Shown here piece after piece: positions 8,705 through 17,116 of a stretch of 64,000 nt of DNA. Under the pieces are notes generated by a model. That model worked only from the letters and a program-made list of their open reading frames with translations, ran no database searches and had not been told where the DNA came from. The stretch is from Streptomyces sp. NRRL S-118 (lineage in GTDB: Bacteria > Actinomycetota > Actinomycetes > Streptomycetales > Streptomycetaceae), in the NCBI RefSeq assembly GCF_000716335.1, contig NZ_KL591009.1:71482-135481 (forward strand), written 5' to 3'. The first letter of the stretch is position 1. The number at the start of each line of letters is the position of its first letter. The translations under genes were made by a program, and so were the position numbers.

Positions 8705-9826
8705 CTACTCGGCCGCGAGCCGCAGCAGCGCCTCCGGCGCCTCCTCCACGGTGTCGACGAGCGCGATCCGGGCCTCCATCGAGCGCCCCGCGGCCAGGGC
8801 CCGCAGCAGCGGCCAGGCGGGGAGGTGCTCCGTCCAGTGGGTGCGGTTCACCAGGACCATCGGGGTCGGCTCGCCGCGCGACCCGTAGTAGTTGGGCGTG
8901 GTGTTGTCGAAGACCTCCTGGACCGTCCCCGCCGCGCCCGGCAGGAAGACGACGCCCGCGGTGCAGCGGGCCAGCAGCCCGTCCTCACGGGTGGCGTTGG
9001 AGAAGTACTTGGCGATGTGCGCGGCGAACGCGTTCGGCGGTTCGTGCCCGTAGAACCAGGTCGGGATGCCGACCGAGTCGCCGCCCCCCGGCCAGCGCGA
9101 CCGCACCTCGAACGCGGCCCGCGCCCAGTCGCCCACCGACGCGCCGTACGACGGCTCCTTGCCGAGCAGCAGCAGGGCCTCGTCCAGCATCGCGTCGTCG
9201 TGCGGCGCGGCGTACGCGCCCAGGTTGGCCGCCTCCATGGCGCCCGGCCCGCCACCGGTCGCGACGGTCAGCCCGGCGCGGGTGAGACTGCGGCCGAGGC
9301 GGGCGGCGCCGGCGTACGCGTCCGTGCCCCGGTGCATGGCGTGACCGCCCATCACGCCCACCACCCGCGCCCCGCGCAGATGTTCGTCGAGCGCGTCGGA
9401 GACGGCGTCGTCGTGCACGGCGCGCAGCATCGACGCGAAGACGTCACCGTCCGCCTTGGTCCGCTGGAACCACGCGTACGCGCGGGCGTCGGGCGTCCCC
9501 GCGTATCCGGAGCTGTTCTCCCCGAGGCCCGCGTACAGCTCGTCGGGGGAGTACAGGCGCCCCCGGTACGGGTCGAACGGCAGGTCCGGTACGGGCGGGA
9601 AGACCAGTGCGCCGTCCGCGCGCACCTTCGCGGCGGCGTCGGGTTCCATCGGGCATCCCAGGAATATCGCACCGGTCGTCTCCACGCCGAGCAGCGCGAA
9701 CGTACGGTCCGTCAGGTCGACGGACTGCACCCGGTGTCCGACGAGGCTGCCGCGCGCGACGACCTCGTCGAACTCCTGGAGCGTCTCGATCTCGCGGTCG
9801 TGGCCGTGCCGAGGGGTGTGCGCCAT
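8705..9826 (-). CDS. LOG-family Rossmann protein (putative nucleotide-5'-monophosphate hydrolase)
   Basis: 373 aa. The Rossmann core has VVGVMGGHAMHRG, ATGGGPGAMEAANLGAYA and PGAAGTVQEVFD. The last two match the LOG/'lysine decarboxylase-like' signature GGGxGxMxx and PGGxGTxxE, with alanine replacing the second glycine of PGG. Family members such as plant LOG hydrolyse cytokinin ribotides or related nucleotides; older 'lysine decarboxylase' labels are wrong. This protein is longer than the classical 190-aa LOG and has an N-terminal extension of about 150 aa. It is convergent with the lysyl-oxidase-like gene. The exact substrate is unknown. Confidence 0.75.
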   Translation of the reverse strand: MAHTPRHGHDREIETLQEFDEVVARGSLVGHRVQSVDLTDRTFALLGVETTGAIFLGCPMEPDAAAKVRADGALVFPPVPDLPFDPYRGRLYSPDELYAGLGENSSGYAGTPDARAYAWFQRTKADGDVFASMLRAVHDDAVSDALDEHLRGARVVGVMGGHAMHRGTDAYAGAARLGRSLTRAGLTVATGGGPGAMEAANLGAYAAPHDDAMLDEALLLLGKEPSYGASVGDWARAAFEVRSRWPGGGDSVGIPTWFYGHEPPNAFAAHIAKYFSNATREDGLLARCTAGVVFLPGAAGTVQEVFDNTTPNYYGSRGEPTPMVLVNRTHWTEHLPAWPLLRALAAGRSMEARIALVDTVEEAPEALLRLAAE

Positions 9827-9881
9827 GCCGCCACGATAAGCCGCCCCGACGACGGCCCGGCACGGCCCCCCGCGACCCGGC

Positions 9882-11045
9882 TCAGCCGGACCGCTGGAAG
9901 ACGACCTCGGGGTGCTCCGCCGACGGACCGTCCAGCAGGGGCTGGGCGATGCCCTTGAGGTGGAGGTCGAAGAAGGCCGCCGTGTAGCGCCGCGTGATCC
10001 GCTGGGACACCTCTCCCGACAGGGGCTCCTCCGGGGGCAGCAGGCCCAGTTGGTCGGCGAGGACGGGTACGTCGGTGAAGGTGAAGTGGCCCGAGCCGGT
10101 CACCGTCAGCCAGCGCTTCCAGCCGTCGAGGAGGGGCCAGTCCCGCACCCAGGAGTTCTGCGGCTCCTCGGTGCCCATCATCAGGAAGGGGCGGCCGCCG
10201 AGGCCGCCGGCGGGCACGGGCTCCGCGAACGAGCCGTCGAGATCGGCCCCGGCACGCACCCGCTCGTCGGCCGCCATGGTGGTGGCGGCGGAGGCGCCGC
10301 CGATGGAGTGGCCCGCCATGCCGATCCTCGTACGGTCGATCATGCGGGCGTGCCGCCAGGCCGGGTGCCGGGCGGTCAGGCGGTCGAGCAGGAAGGAGAC
10401 GTCCTGGGCGCGGCCGCGGGCCACCGTCGCGTACCCGCGCTCCCTCGCCGGGTCGCAGGCCGCGCACGTGAGCAGACGGCCGCCCGGGAAGGCGGTGCCC
10501 ACCGACTCGTAGGCGTGGTCGACGGCGGCGACGACGTACCCCCGGCTGGCGAGGTCCTCGGCGAGCAGGGTGAGCGTCGCCCGGTTGACGGTGAACCCGG
10601 GCGAGAGCACCGCCAGCGGGTAGGTGCCGCGGGCCGGGGCCGCGCCGGGGCGGGCGTGGGTGCGGGTACCGCTGAGCGTGGCGGCGGGCACCGTGCCGGC
10701 CAGGTCGCGGTCCTCCAGGAAGGCGCGGGCCTCCTCGGTGGTCATGTACGGGGCGGTCCGGCCGCGCGCGCTGCGGGCGGGGTAGTACAGCGACACCATC
10801 AGTTCCCGCGCCCCGGCCTCCGGGACCCACGGGTCGGGACGGCCGGTGTCGACCAGGTGCAGGGTGTCGCGGCCCACTGCCATGGGACCGGTGGGGCGCG
10901 GCAGGGCGAGGCGCACGTGGTCGCCGTTCCCGGCGGTGGCGGACGCGGCGGCCGGCGCGGGTAACGCCTGGGCCGCGCCGGATCCGGTGACGGCGAGGGA
11001 CAGTCCGATCAGTGCGGCGGCGGCGCCGCGGGTCAGTCGATGCAT
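9882..11045 (-). CDS. Secreted alpha/beta hydrolase (PAF-acetylhydrolase/lipase-like)
   Basis: 387 aa from the ATG at 11045. A signal peptide (MHRLTRGAAAALIGLSLAV, cleavage near ALPAPAA) indicates export. The hydrolase core shows YPLAVLSPGF (oxyanion strand), the nucleophile elbow GHSIGGASA, and a late histidine in TGSGHFTFTD. A region with MTTEEARAFLE and YPAR resembles the PAF-acetylhydrolase isoform II group of bacterial esterases. The open frame extends about 113 codons upstream into the repeat-containing intergenic region; that part is low-complexity and lies before the signal peptide, so it is excluded. Substrate probably an ester or lipid; not deducible. Confidence 0.8.
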   Translation of the reverse strand: MHRLTRGAAAALIGLSLAVTGSGAAQALPAPAAASATAGNGDHVRLALPRPTGPMAVGRDTLHLVDTGRPDPWVPEAGARELMVSLYYPARSARGRTAPYMTTEEARAFLEDRDLAGTVPAATLSGTRTHARPGAAPARGTYPLAVLSPGFTVNRATLTLLAEDLASRGYVVAAVDHAYESVGTAFPGGRLLTCAACDPARERGYATVARGRAQDVSFLLDRLTARHPAWRHARMIDRTRIGMAGHSIGGASAATTMAADERVRAGADLDGSFAEPVPAGGLGGRPFLMMGTEEPQNSWVRDWPLLDGWKRWLTVTGSGHFTFTDVPVLADQLGLLPPEEPLSGEVSQRITRRYTAAFFDLHLKGIAQPLLDGPSAEHPEVVFQRSG

Positions 11046-11421
11046 GCCCAAGAGGCTAGGGAGCCGGGCCCCCGGACACGTCCGCTGCCAGGTCGGTCCT
11101 CGGTCCGCCCCGGGACGGACCGGCGCCCCGGGGATCCGCCTGCGGACCGACGGCGCCCTCCGACCGGGGTGCCGGCCTGGACCGGGCGGCACCCCGCGAC
11201 GGCGAGGTGGCGACCCTCCCGCAAGGGCGGGGCTGGTCCCCTGGGACGGCGAGGCCGCGGCCCAGCAACACCAGGCGGCGCCCCTCCCGGCAAGGGTCAG
11301 GCGGCGCCCCTCCCGGCAAGGGTCAGGCGGCGCCCCTCCCGCGAGGGCGTGGCGGCGGCCCGGCAACAACCAGGCGGCGGCCACCCGCGACGGCGAGACG
11401 CCCGACGGCGAGGCGGGCGCC
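11046..11421. repeat. Repeat-rich intergenic region with a 26-bp tandem minisatellite
   Basis: 376 bp without a credible gene. The clearest part is a 26-bp unit, gcggcgcccctcccggcaag plus ggtcag, perfectly repeated at 11275-11300 and 11301-11326, with a third partial copy to about 11347. Degenerate relatives surround it: 11190-11260 and 11341-11410 share fragments such as gcgacggcgag, cagcaacaccaggcggcg and cggcaacaaccaggcggcg. The array lies between two minus-strand genes. All frames across it give low-complexity peptides, so I do not call coding sequence. Confidence 0.75.
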
Positions 11422-12588
11422 TCAGCCGCGCAGGGGAAGCACCGCCAGTGCCGCGACCGCCCACGTCAGGGGGGCGAAGACCACCAGCAGCGCCAGCGCC
11501 CGCACGCCCGCGGCCGTCCGCAGGAGCGCACGGGAGGCGCCCAGCCGCAGCAGGGCCTCCTTGGTGTCGGCCCGGGTCTGGCGGGACTCCAGCGCCGCCA
11601 TGAGCAGCGTCGCCGCGGTGCACCCGAGGACCAGCCCCGCACCGAGCCCGGTCAGCGGTCCGTAGGGCCTCTCGCCCCCGTCCGCGTACAGCGTGGTGGC
11701 GGTGAGGGTCGCGGCCGCCACCGCGCTGGCCACGCCGAGGGGCCGCCCGATGCGCGATGCCTCCTCCATCAGGGCGCGGCCGGCCAGCAGCCGGGTCGCT
11801 CCCGGGCGCAGCGCCTGCAGCAGCCGCCCGCACAGGTGGGTGATGCCGGGGCCGGCGAGGGCGAGGCCGAGGGAGGCCAGAACCCATCCCGCCAGGACCT
11901 CGCGGGGCAGCGTCACCGCCGCGCCGGAGGTGCCCTTGGCGGCGTACGTCTCGATGGCCAGGCCCACCGCGATCAGGGCCACGCCCCACGGCAGGCCGCC
12001 CGGCGCGGCGGGCGTACGGCGTGGCGGGGCGGCCCGGTCCTCGACGGCCGGGGCAGCCCCCTTCTCCGGGAGCGGCTTGCGCCGCGGGCGCAGGGTCAGC
12101 CCGGCGGCGACGGACGCCGCGAACGGGACGACCGCGAGCAGGGTCACCGTGGCGGCGGGCGGCAGGGGCTGCCCGGACGCCAGCAGCTCGGCGGCCGCCC
12201 CGTCGAACGGCAGGCCCGTGAGGTCGCCCCGCAGGTGCAGGAAGACCAGCAGCGCGACGGCGGAGCCGAGCGTGCAGGACACGGCGGTGGACGCGGCGGC
12301 GAGCGCGGCCAGCCGCGCCGGGCCGAGCCCCAGCGCGGACAGCCCGGTCCGCGGGCGCGTGCTCGGGTCAGTGCGGGCGACGGCGACCGCGAAGTGCACG
12401 GTCGCCGCCAGCGGCAGCACGCACCACAGCAGCCGCCGCAGCGCCGCCTGCGACTCGCCGGGGTGGCCCACTGCGTACCCCAGCGCGCACAGCAGCAGGA
12501 AGCCGGCCCCGGCCGAGGCGGCCGCGACCCCCAGCCGGCGCAGCAGGACCAGCGGGTGGGTGCCCAGGGTCAGACGGAGAGCGAGCAC
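11422..12588 (-). CDS. ABC transporter membrane subunit
   Basis: 388 aa from a GTG at 12588. Roughly eight hydrophobic stretches alternate with short polar loops (for example GFLLLCALGYAVG, LPLAATVHFAVAVA, VSCTLGSAVALLVFLHL, LLAVVPFAASVAAGL, and ALALLVVFAPLTWAVAALAVL near the end). No known domain is obvious. It overlaps the end of the upstream ATPase gene by 19 bases on the same strand, so the two are translationally linked and probably form one exporter. The longer open frame beginning inside the ATPase gene is an out-of-frame shadow rich in R, P and A. The GTG is inferred from the beginning of hydrophobic, non-repetitive sequence. Substrate unknown. Confidence 0.72.
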   Translation of the reverse strand: MLALRLTLGTHPLVLLRRLGVAAASAGAGFLLLCALGYAVGHPGESQAALRRLLWCVLPLAATVHFAVAVARTDPSTRPRTGLSALGLGPARLAALAAASTAVSCTLGSAVALLVFLHLRGDLTGLPFDGAAAELLASGQPLPPAATVTLLAVVPFAASVAAGLTLRPRRKPLPEKGAAPAVEDRAAPPRRTPAAPGGLPWGVALIAVGLAIETYAAKGTSGAAVTLPREVLAGWVLASLGLALAGPGITHLCGRLLQALRPGATRLLAGRALMEEASRIGRPLGVASAVAAATLTATTLYADGGERPYGPLTGLGAGLVLGCTAATLLMAALESRQTRADTKEALLRLGASRALLRTAAGVRALALLVVFAPLTWAVAALAVLPLRG

Positions 12589-13307
12589 GCGTCGCGCCCC
12601 TCCGCTTCGTGCTGCTGTACGGAGTTGACCCGCCGCCCGTCGAGCAGGTGGATCGTGCGGTCGGCCACGGCGGCGACGTCGGGGTCGTGCGTGGCGAGGA
12701 CGACGGTGATGCGGTGCGAGCGGGCGGCGGCGGTCAGCGTTCGCAGGACGTGCGCCCGGTCGACGCGGTGCAGCGGGGCGGTCGGCTCGTCGGCGAAGAG
12801 CACGAGCGGCATGGGCGCCAGGGCGCGGGCGACCGCGACGCGCTGGCGCTGGGCCTGGAGCAGGGCGGAGGGGCGCCGGCGGGCGCAGTCGCCGATGTCG
12901 AGGCGCTCCAGCCACTCCATGGCTGCGGCCTTGGCGGCGCGGCGCGAGGAGCCGCGCAGGAGCAGGGGCAGCGCGGCGTTCTCCCAGGCGCTGAGCTCGG
13001 GAACCAGGCAGGGCTCGGGGCCGACCCAGCCGAACCGGTCGCGTCGCAGCCGCTCGCGCTGGACGGCGTTCAGCGTGTGGACGGGGGCGCTGTTGAACCA
13101 GACCTCGCCGTCCTTGGGGACGAGCTGACCGGACAAACAGTGCAGCAGAGTCGTTTTACCGCTTCCGCGCGGGCCGCACACGGCCAGGATCTCGCCCTCG
13201 CGCACGCCGAGGGAGACACCGTTGAGGGCGGGGGAGCCGTTGTGGGCGTGGTGGAGGGAACGCGCCCAGAGCACGTCGTTGTCCGGCGGGGCCACCATGG
13301 GGTACAC
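12570..13307 (-). CDS. ABC transporter ATP-binding protein with atypical signature motif
   Basis: 245 aa, of the size and type of LolD/MacB-like exporter ATPases. Walker A is GPRGSGKTTLLH; Walker B is LVLFADEPTAPLH; the H-loop is LATHDPDVAAVAD. The usual LSGGQ signature is degenerate: the stretch reads [17 protein letters not shown], so the SGG residues are missing while the following QRVAVARAL is intact. ATP hydrolysis may therefore be altered. Start ATG 13307; an ATG three codons later (13298) is possible. It is the first gene of a two-gene unit with the membrane protein that overlaps its 3' end. Confidence 0.82.
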   Translation of the reverse strand: MYPMVAPPDNDVLWARSLHHAHNGSPALNGVSLGVREGEILAVCGPRGSGKTTLLHCLSGQLVPKDGEVWFNSAPVHTLNAVQRERLRRDRFGWVGPEPCLVPELSAWENAALPLLLRGSSRRAAKAAAMEWLERLDIGDCARRRPSALLQAQRQRVAVARALAPMPLVLFADEPTAPLHRVDRAHVLRTLTAAARSHRITVVLATHDPDVAAVADRTIHLLDGRRVNSVQQHEAEGRDACSLSV

Positions 13308-13331
13308 CTCGGTCTCAGCTCGGTATCGGGG

Positions 13332-13347
13332 TCCCCCGTACGGGGGA
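13332..13347. promoter_or_regulatory. 16-bp perfect palindrome upstream of the ABC ATPase gene
   Basis: TCCCCCGTACGGGGGA, centred about 32 bases before the ATPase start codon. It could be an operator or a 5'-leader hairpin. No known regulator consensus is recognised. Confidence 0.4.
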
Positions 13348-13410
13348 ACGAAGGTCAGGCCGATCGGTCACTGCGCACCGTAGGGATACATGACCGGGTG
13401 TACTCATAGC

Positions 13411-13462
13411 ACGCGGCCCGGGTCGCCCACATCACTCGGATGGGGCATGACCCGGGCCGCGT
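13411..13462 (-). terminator. 14-bp inverted repeat downstream of the aminotransferase
   Basis: Arms ACGCGGCCCGGGTC (13411-13424) and GACCCGGGCCGCGT (13449-13462) are perfectly complementary around a 24-base loop. It lies about 60 bases after the minus-strand aminotransferase stop and well before the ABC ATPase gene, the position expected for a terminator. The loop is long and there is no T-tract. Confidence 0.5.
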
Positions 13463-13519
13463 TCAGCCTACGATCGGACGATCAAGGACCGTGAGGGCGG
13501 TCCCGGAACGTTTCCTCGA

Positions 13520-14881
13520 TCAGAGCTTCGTCCAGGCCTCGGTGAGGGTGGCCCGGAGGATCTGCTCGATCTCGTCGAACGTGGACTGGTCGGAAACCAG
13601 CGGCGGCGCCAGCTGGACGACCGGGTCGCCGCGGTCGTCGGCACGGCAGTAGAGGCCGTTGTCGAAGAGCGCCTTGGAGAGGAAGCCGTACAGGACGCGC
13701 TCGGTCTCGTCGTCGTTGAACGACTCCTTGGTGACCTTGTCCTTGACGAGCTCGATGCCGTAGAAGTACCCGTTGCCGCGGACGTCGCCGACGATCGGCA
13801 GGTCGTGCAGCTTCTCCAGGGTGGACCGGAAGGCACCCTCGTTGTCGAGGACGTGCTGGTTGAGGTTCTCGCGCTCGAAGATGTCGAGGTTGGCGAGGCC
13901 CACGGCCGCGGAGACCGGGTGGCCGCCGAAGGTGTAGCCGTGCAGGAAGGTGTTGTCGCCCTTGTAGAACGGCTCCGCCAGGCGGTCGGAGATGATGCAG
14001 GCGCCGATCGGGGAGTAGCCCGAGGTCATGCCCTTGGCGCAGGTGATCATGTCCGGCACGTAGTCGAACTTGTCGCACGCGAACATCGTGCCGAGGCGGC
14101 CGAAGGCGCAGATGACCTCGTCGGAGACGAGCAGCACGTCGTACTGGTCGCAGATCTCGCGCACGCGCCGGAAGTACCCGGGCGGCGGGGGGAAGCAGCC
14201 GCCGGCGTTCTGCACCGGCTCCAGGAAGACCGCGGCGACGGTGTCCGGGCCCTCGAAGAGGATCTGCTGCTCGATCTGGTCGGCGGCCCAGCGGCCGAAG
14301 GCCTCGGGGTCGTCGCCGAAGATCGGGGCGCGGTAGATGTTGGTGTTCGGCACCTTGTGCGCGCCGGGGACCAGCGGCTCGAAGGGGGCCTTCAGGCCGG
14401 GCAGGCCGGTGATGGACAGGGCGCCCTGCGGCGTGCCGTGGTACGCGACCGCGCGGGAGATGACCTTGTGCTTGGTCGGCTTGCCCACCAGCTTGAAGTA
14501 CTGCTTCGCCAGCTTCCAGGCGGTCTCGACCGCCTCGCCGCCGCCGGTGGTGAAGAAGACCTTGTTCAGGTCGCCGGGGGCGTGGTGCGCGAGGCGCTCG
14601 GCCAGCTCGACGGCCTTCGGGTGGGCGTAGGACCACACCGGGAAGAAGGCGAGCTCCTGGGCCTGCTTGTAAGCCGTCTCGGCGAGTTCGGTCCGGCCGT
14701 GCCCCGCCTGGACCACGAACAGGCCGGCGAGGCCGTCGAGGTAGCGCTTGCCCTTGTCGTCGTAGATGTACGTGCCCTCACCGCGGACGATGGTCGGCAC
14801 GGGGCTGTTCTCGTACGACGACATGCGGGTGAAGTGCATCCACAGGTGGTCGTAGGCGGTCTTGGAGAGGTCCTTGCTCAC
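13520..14881 (-). CDS. Class III omega-aminotransferase (putrescine/polyamine:pyruvate type)
   Basis: 453 aa from GTG 14881. Class III PLP fold: TGGGEAVETAWKLA (phosphate-binding region), SDEVICAFGRLGTMFA, and the PLP lysine at about residue 283 in TCAKGMTSGYSP. Family members with this architecture transfer the amine of putrescine, cadaverine or similar omega-amines to pyruvate, giving 4-aminobutyraldehyde-type products. The gene lies two bases after an Lrp/AsnC regulator gene, and an aminobutyraldehyde-type dehydrogenase is divergent from that pair, which fits amine degradation. An upstream GTG eight codons earlier, overlapping the regulator stop, is also possible. The long frame further upstream is a shadow of the regulator gene. 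Exact amine donor not deducible. Confidence 0.87.
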   Translation of the reverse strand: MSKDLSKTAYDHLWMHFTRMSSYENSPVPTIVRGEGTYIYDDKGKRYLDGLAGLFVVQAGHGRTELAETAYKQAQELAFFPVWSYAHPKAVELAERLAHHAPGDLNKVFFTTGGGEAVETAWKLAKQYFKLVGKPTKHKVISRAVAYHGTPQGALSITGLPGLKAPFEPLVPGAHKVPNTNIYRAPIFGDDPEAFGRWAADQIEQQILFEGPDTVAAVFLEPVQNAGGCFPPPPGYFRRVREICDQYDVLLVSDEVICAFGRLGTMFACDKFDYVPDMITCAKGMTSGYSPIGACIISDRLAEPFYKGDNTFLHGYTFGGHPVSAAVGLANLDIFERENLNQHVLDNEGAFRSTLEKLHDLPIVGDVRGNGYFYGIELVKDKVTKESFNDDETERVLYGFLSKALFDNGLYCRADDRGDPVVQLAPPLVSDQSTFDEIEQILRATLTEAWTKL

Positions 14882-14883
14882 GG

Positions 14884-15390
14884 CTATCGGGTTCCCCACA
14901 TATAGGTCTGCTTCTTGAGCTTGAGGTAGACGAAGCTCTCGGTGGAGCGCACGCCGGGGAGGGTGCGGATGCGCTTGTTGATCACATCCAGCAGGTGGTC
15001 GTCGTCCTCGCAGACGATCTCCACCATCAGGTCGAAGGAGCCCGCGGTCATCACGACGTACTCGCACTCGGCCATGGCCGTCACGGCGTCCGCCACCTGC
15101 TCCACGTCGCCCTCGACGTTGATGCCGACCATCGCCTGCCGCCGGAACCCGACGGTGAGCGGGTCGGTGACGGCGACGATCTGCATCACGCCCTGATCGA
15201 GGAGTTTCTGGACGCGCTGGCGCACGGCCGCTTCCGACAGGCCGACGGCCTTGCCGATGGCGGCGTACGGACGGCGTCCGTCCTCCTGGAGCTGTTCGAT
15301 GATCGCCAGGGACACGGCATCGATCGCGGGGGACGATCCGTTTCCGGTCCTGGACTCTGCGCTTCGACTGGCCACGTCTTCACTCTGCAC
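14884..15390 (-). CDS. Lrp/AsnC-family transcriptional regulator
   Basis: 168 aa. N-terminal winged helix-turn-helix (AIGKAVGLSEAAVRQRVQKLLDQG, about residues 43-67) and a C-terminal RAM/AsnC ligand-binding domain (AMVGINVEGDVEQVADAVTAM ... VVMTAGSFDLMVEIVCEDDDHL). Regulators of this family bind amino acids or amines and often control the adjacent catabolic gene. It is transcribed just ahead of the aminotransferase and divergently from an aldehyde dehydrogenase, with two inverted repeats in the shared promoter region. The first 20 residues are serine-rich and poorly conserved in type, so a later start cannot be excluded. Confidence 0.9.
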   Translation of the reverse strand: MQSEDVASRSAESRTGNGSSPAIDAVSLAIIEQLQEDGRRPYAAIGKAVGLSEAAVRQRVQKLLDQGVMQIVAVTDPLTVGFRRQAMVGINVEGDVEQVADAVTAMAECEYVVMTAGSFDLMVEIVCEDDDHLLDVINKRIRTLPGVRSTESFVYLKLKKQTYMWGTR

Positions 15391-15433
15391 CGAGTCTCGT
15401 CAGTCGCGCAAGCCCAGATCGAGGAAATCCGTT

Positions 15434-15451
15434 GTTCTGGTGTTTCAGAAC
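15434..15451. promoter_or_regulatory. Inverted repeat GTTCTG-N6-CAGAAC in the regulator/dehydrogenase promoter region
   Basis: Perfect 6-bp arms with a six-base A/T-rich centre, about 45 bases upstream of the regulator gene start and about 130 upstream of the dehydrogenase start. This size and the locally A/T-richer context are compatible with an Lrp/AsnC-type operator used for autoregulation; binding is an inference. Confidence 0.45.
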
Positions 15452-15518
15452 CACTGAATCCGAAGTTGGCGAGCGTCGGCCCTGTCGGAATCGTCGCCCC
15501 ACCGATTAGGGTGGGCCC

Positions 15519-15535
15519 TGTCCACCACGTGGACA
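15519..15535. promoter_or_regulatory. Palindrome TGTCCAC-CAC-GTGGACA upstream of the dehydrogenase
   Basis: Seven-base arms around a three-base centre, about 44 bases before the GTG start of the aldehyde dehydrogenase, close to where a promoter or 5' leader would be. A related palindrome with TGTCC/GGACA ends lies upstream of gabT (38326-38340). Confidence 0.5.
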
Positions 15536-15578
15536 CCTGAGTCACCGAGCACCACGAGACCGACAGGAGGGGTGGCAA

Positions 15579-17015
15579 GTGACCACCGAGCTGCGTCGTC
15601 TGCGCAACTACATCAACGGGGAGTTCCGGGACGCCGCCGACGGACGGACCATCGACGTGGTCAACCCGGCCACCGGCGAGGTGTACGCCACTTCTCCGCT
15701 CTCCGGGCAGGCCGACGTCGACGCCGCCATGGAGGCGGCCGCCGCCGCCTTCCCCGCCTGGAGGGACACCACGCCGGCCGAGCGCCAGAAGGTCCTGCTC
15801 AAGATCGCGGACGCCTTCGAGGAGCGCGCCGAGGACCTGATCGCCGCCGAGTCGGAGAACACCGGCAAGCCCCTCGCGCTCACCCGGAGCGAGGAGGTAC
15901 CGCCGATGGTGGACCAGATCCGCTTCTTCGCGGGCGCGGCCCGGCTGCTGGAGGGCAGGTCGGCGGGCGAGTACATGGAGGGCATGACCTCGATCATCCG
16001 GCGCGAGCCGGTCGGCGTCTGCGCCCAGGTCGCGCCCTGGAACTACCCGATGATGATGGCGGTGTGGAAGTTCGCCCCGGCGCTCGCCGCGGGCAACACC
16101 GTGGTCCTCAAGCCGTCGGACACGACCCCCGCGTCCACCGTGCTGATCGCCGAGATCATCGGCTCGATCGTCCCCAAGGGCGTCTTCAACGTCATCTGCG
16201 GCGACCGTGAGACCGGCCGTGCCATGGTCGAGCACCCGGTCCCCGCCATGGCCTCCATCACCGGCTCCGTGCGCGCCGGCATGCAGGTCGCCGAGTCCGC
16301 CGCCAAGGACGTCAAGCGCGTCCACCTGGAGCTGGGCGGCAAGGCCCCCGTCGTCGTCTTCGAGGACACCGACATCGCCAAGGCCGTCGAGGACATCTCG
16401 GTCGCGGGCTTCTTCAACGCCGGCCAGGACTGTACGGCCGCCACCCGTGTGCTCGTCCACGAGTCCATCCACGACGAGTTCGTCGCCGCGCTCGCCAAGG
16501 CCGCCGCCGAGACGAAGACGGGCCAGCCGGACGACGAGGACGTGCTGTACGGCCCGCTCAACAACGCCAACCAGCTCAAGCAGGTCAGCGGCTTCATCGA
16601 CCGCCTGCCCGCCCACGCCAAGGTCGAGGCGGGCGGCCACCGGGTCGGCGACAAGGGCTACTTCTACGCCCCGACCGTCGTCTCCGGCCTCAAGCAGGAC
16701 GACGAGATCGTCCAGAACGAGGTCTTCGGCCCCGTCATCACCGTCCAGTCCTTCACCGACGAGGAGCAGGCCGTCGCCTACGCGAACGGCGTCGAGTACG
16801 CCCTCGCCTCCTCCGTCTGGACCAAGGACCACGCCCGCGCCATGCGCATGTCCAAGGCGCTGGACTTCGGCTGCGTCTGGATCAACACGCACATCCCGCT
16901 GGTCGCGGAGATGCCGCACGGCGGCTTCAAGAAGTCCGGCTACGGCAAGGACCTGTCGGCGTACGGCTTCGAGGACTACACGCGCATCAAGCACGTGATG
17001 ACCTCGCTCGGCTGA
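15579..17015 (+). CDS. Gamma-aminobutyraldehyde-type (NAD(P)+) aldehyde dehydrogenase
   Basis: 478 aa aldehyde dehydrogenase superfamily member. Cofactor-binding region QVAPWNYPMMMAVWKFAPALAAGNTVVLKPSD, catalytic glutamate in LELGGKAPVV and catalytic cysteine in FFNAGQDCTAATR. The GQDC context and the overall sequence resemble PatD/PuuC-type aminobutyraldehyde and betaine-aldehyde dehydrogenases, which oxidise 4-aminobutanal to GABA. GTG 15579 is preceded by an aggagg Shine-Dalgarno nine bases upstream. A strong hairpin follows the gene. Its divergent arrangement from an omega-aminotransferase fits the transaminase route of putrescine breakdown. A second, paralogous enzyme lies at 26196. Confidence 0.9.
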   Translation: MTTELRRLRNYINGEFRDAADGRTIDVVNPATGEVYATSPLSGQADVDAAMEAAAAAFPAWRDTTPAERQKVLLKIADAFEERAEDLIAAESENTGKPLALTRSEEVPPMVDQIRFFAGAARLLEGRSAGEYMEGMTSIIRREPVGVCAQVAPWNYPMMMAVWKFAPALAAGNTVVLKPSDTTPASTVLIAEIIGSIVPKGVFNVICGDRETGRAMVEHPVPAMASITGSVRAGMQVAESAAKDVKRVHLELGGKAPVVVFEDTDIAKAVEDISVAGFFNAGQDCTAATRVLVHESIHDEFVAALAKAAAETKTGQPDDEDVLYGPLNNANQLKQVSGFIDRLPAHAKVEAGGHRVGDKGYFYAPTVVSGLKQDDEIVQNEVFGPVITVQSFTDEEQAVAYANGVEYALASSVWTKDHARAMRMSKALDFGCVWINTHIPLVAEMPHGGFKKSGYGKDLSAYGFEDYTRIKHVMTSLG

Positions 17016-17034
17016 CCGTTTCCGCAGCACCGCA

Positions 17035-17069
17035 CGGGCGGGCCGGGGGTTCCTCCCCCGGCCCGCCCG
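17035..17069 (+). terminator. Intrinsic terminator-like hairpin after the aldehyde dehydrogenase
   Basis: Perfect 15-bp G/C stem (17035-17049 with 17055-17069) and a five-base loop, beginning 20 bases after the stop codon. No T-tract follows, which is common for Streptomyces terminators. Confidence 0.8.
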
Positions 17070-17116
17070 CCGCGTTCCGGACGCATCGCGCCCGCCGCCC
17101 CGGGTACCCGGGCGCC

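Noticed and set aside
8705..9826. Lysine decarboxylase
   Set aside because: The GGGPGAMEA and PGxxGTxxE motifs are those of the LOG family; no PLP-decarboxylase features are seen.
11046..11384. N-terminal extension of the alpha/beta hydrolase through the repeat region
   Set aside because: Low-complexity, repeat-derived and upstream of a convincing signal peptide that starts at 11045.
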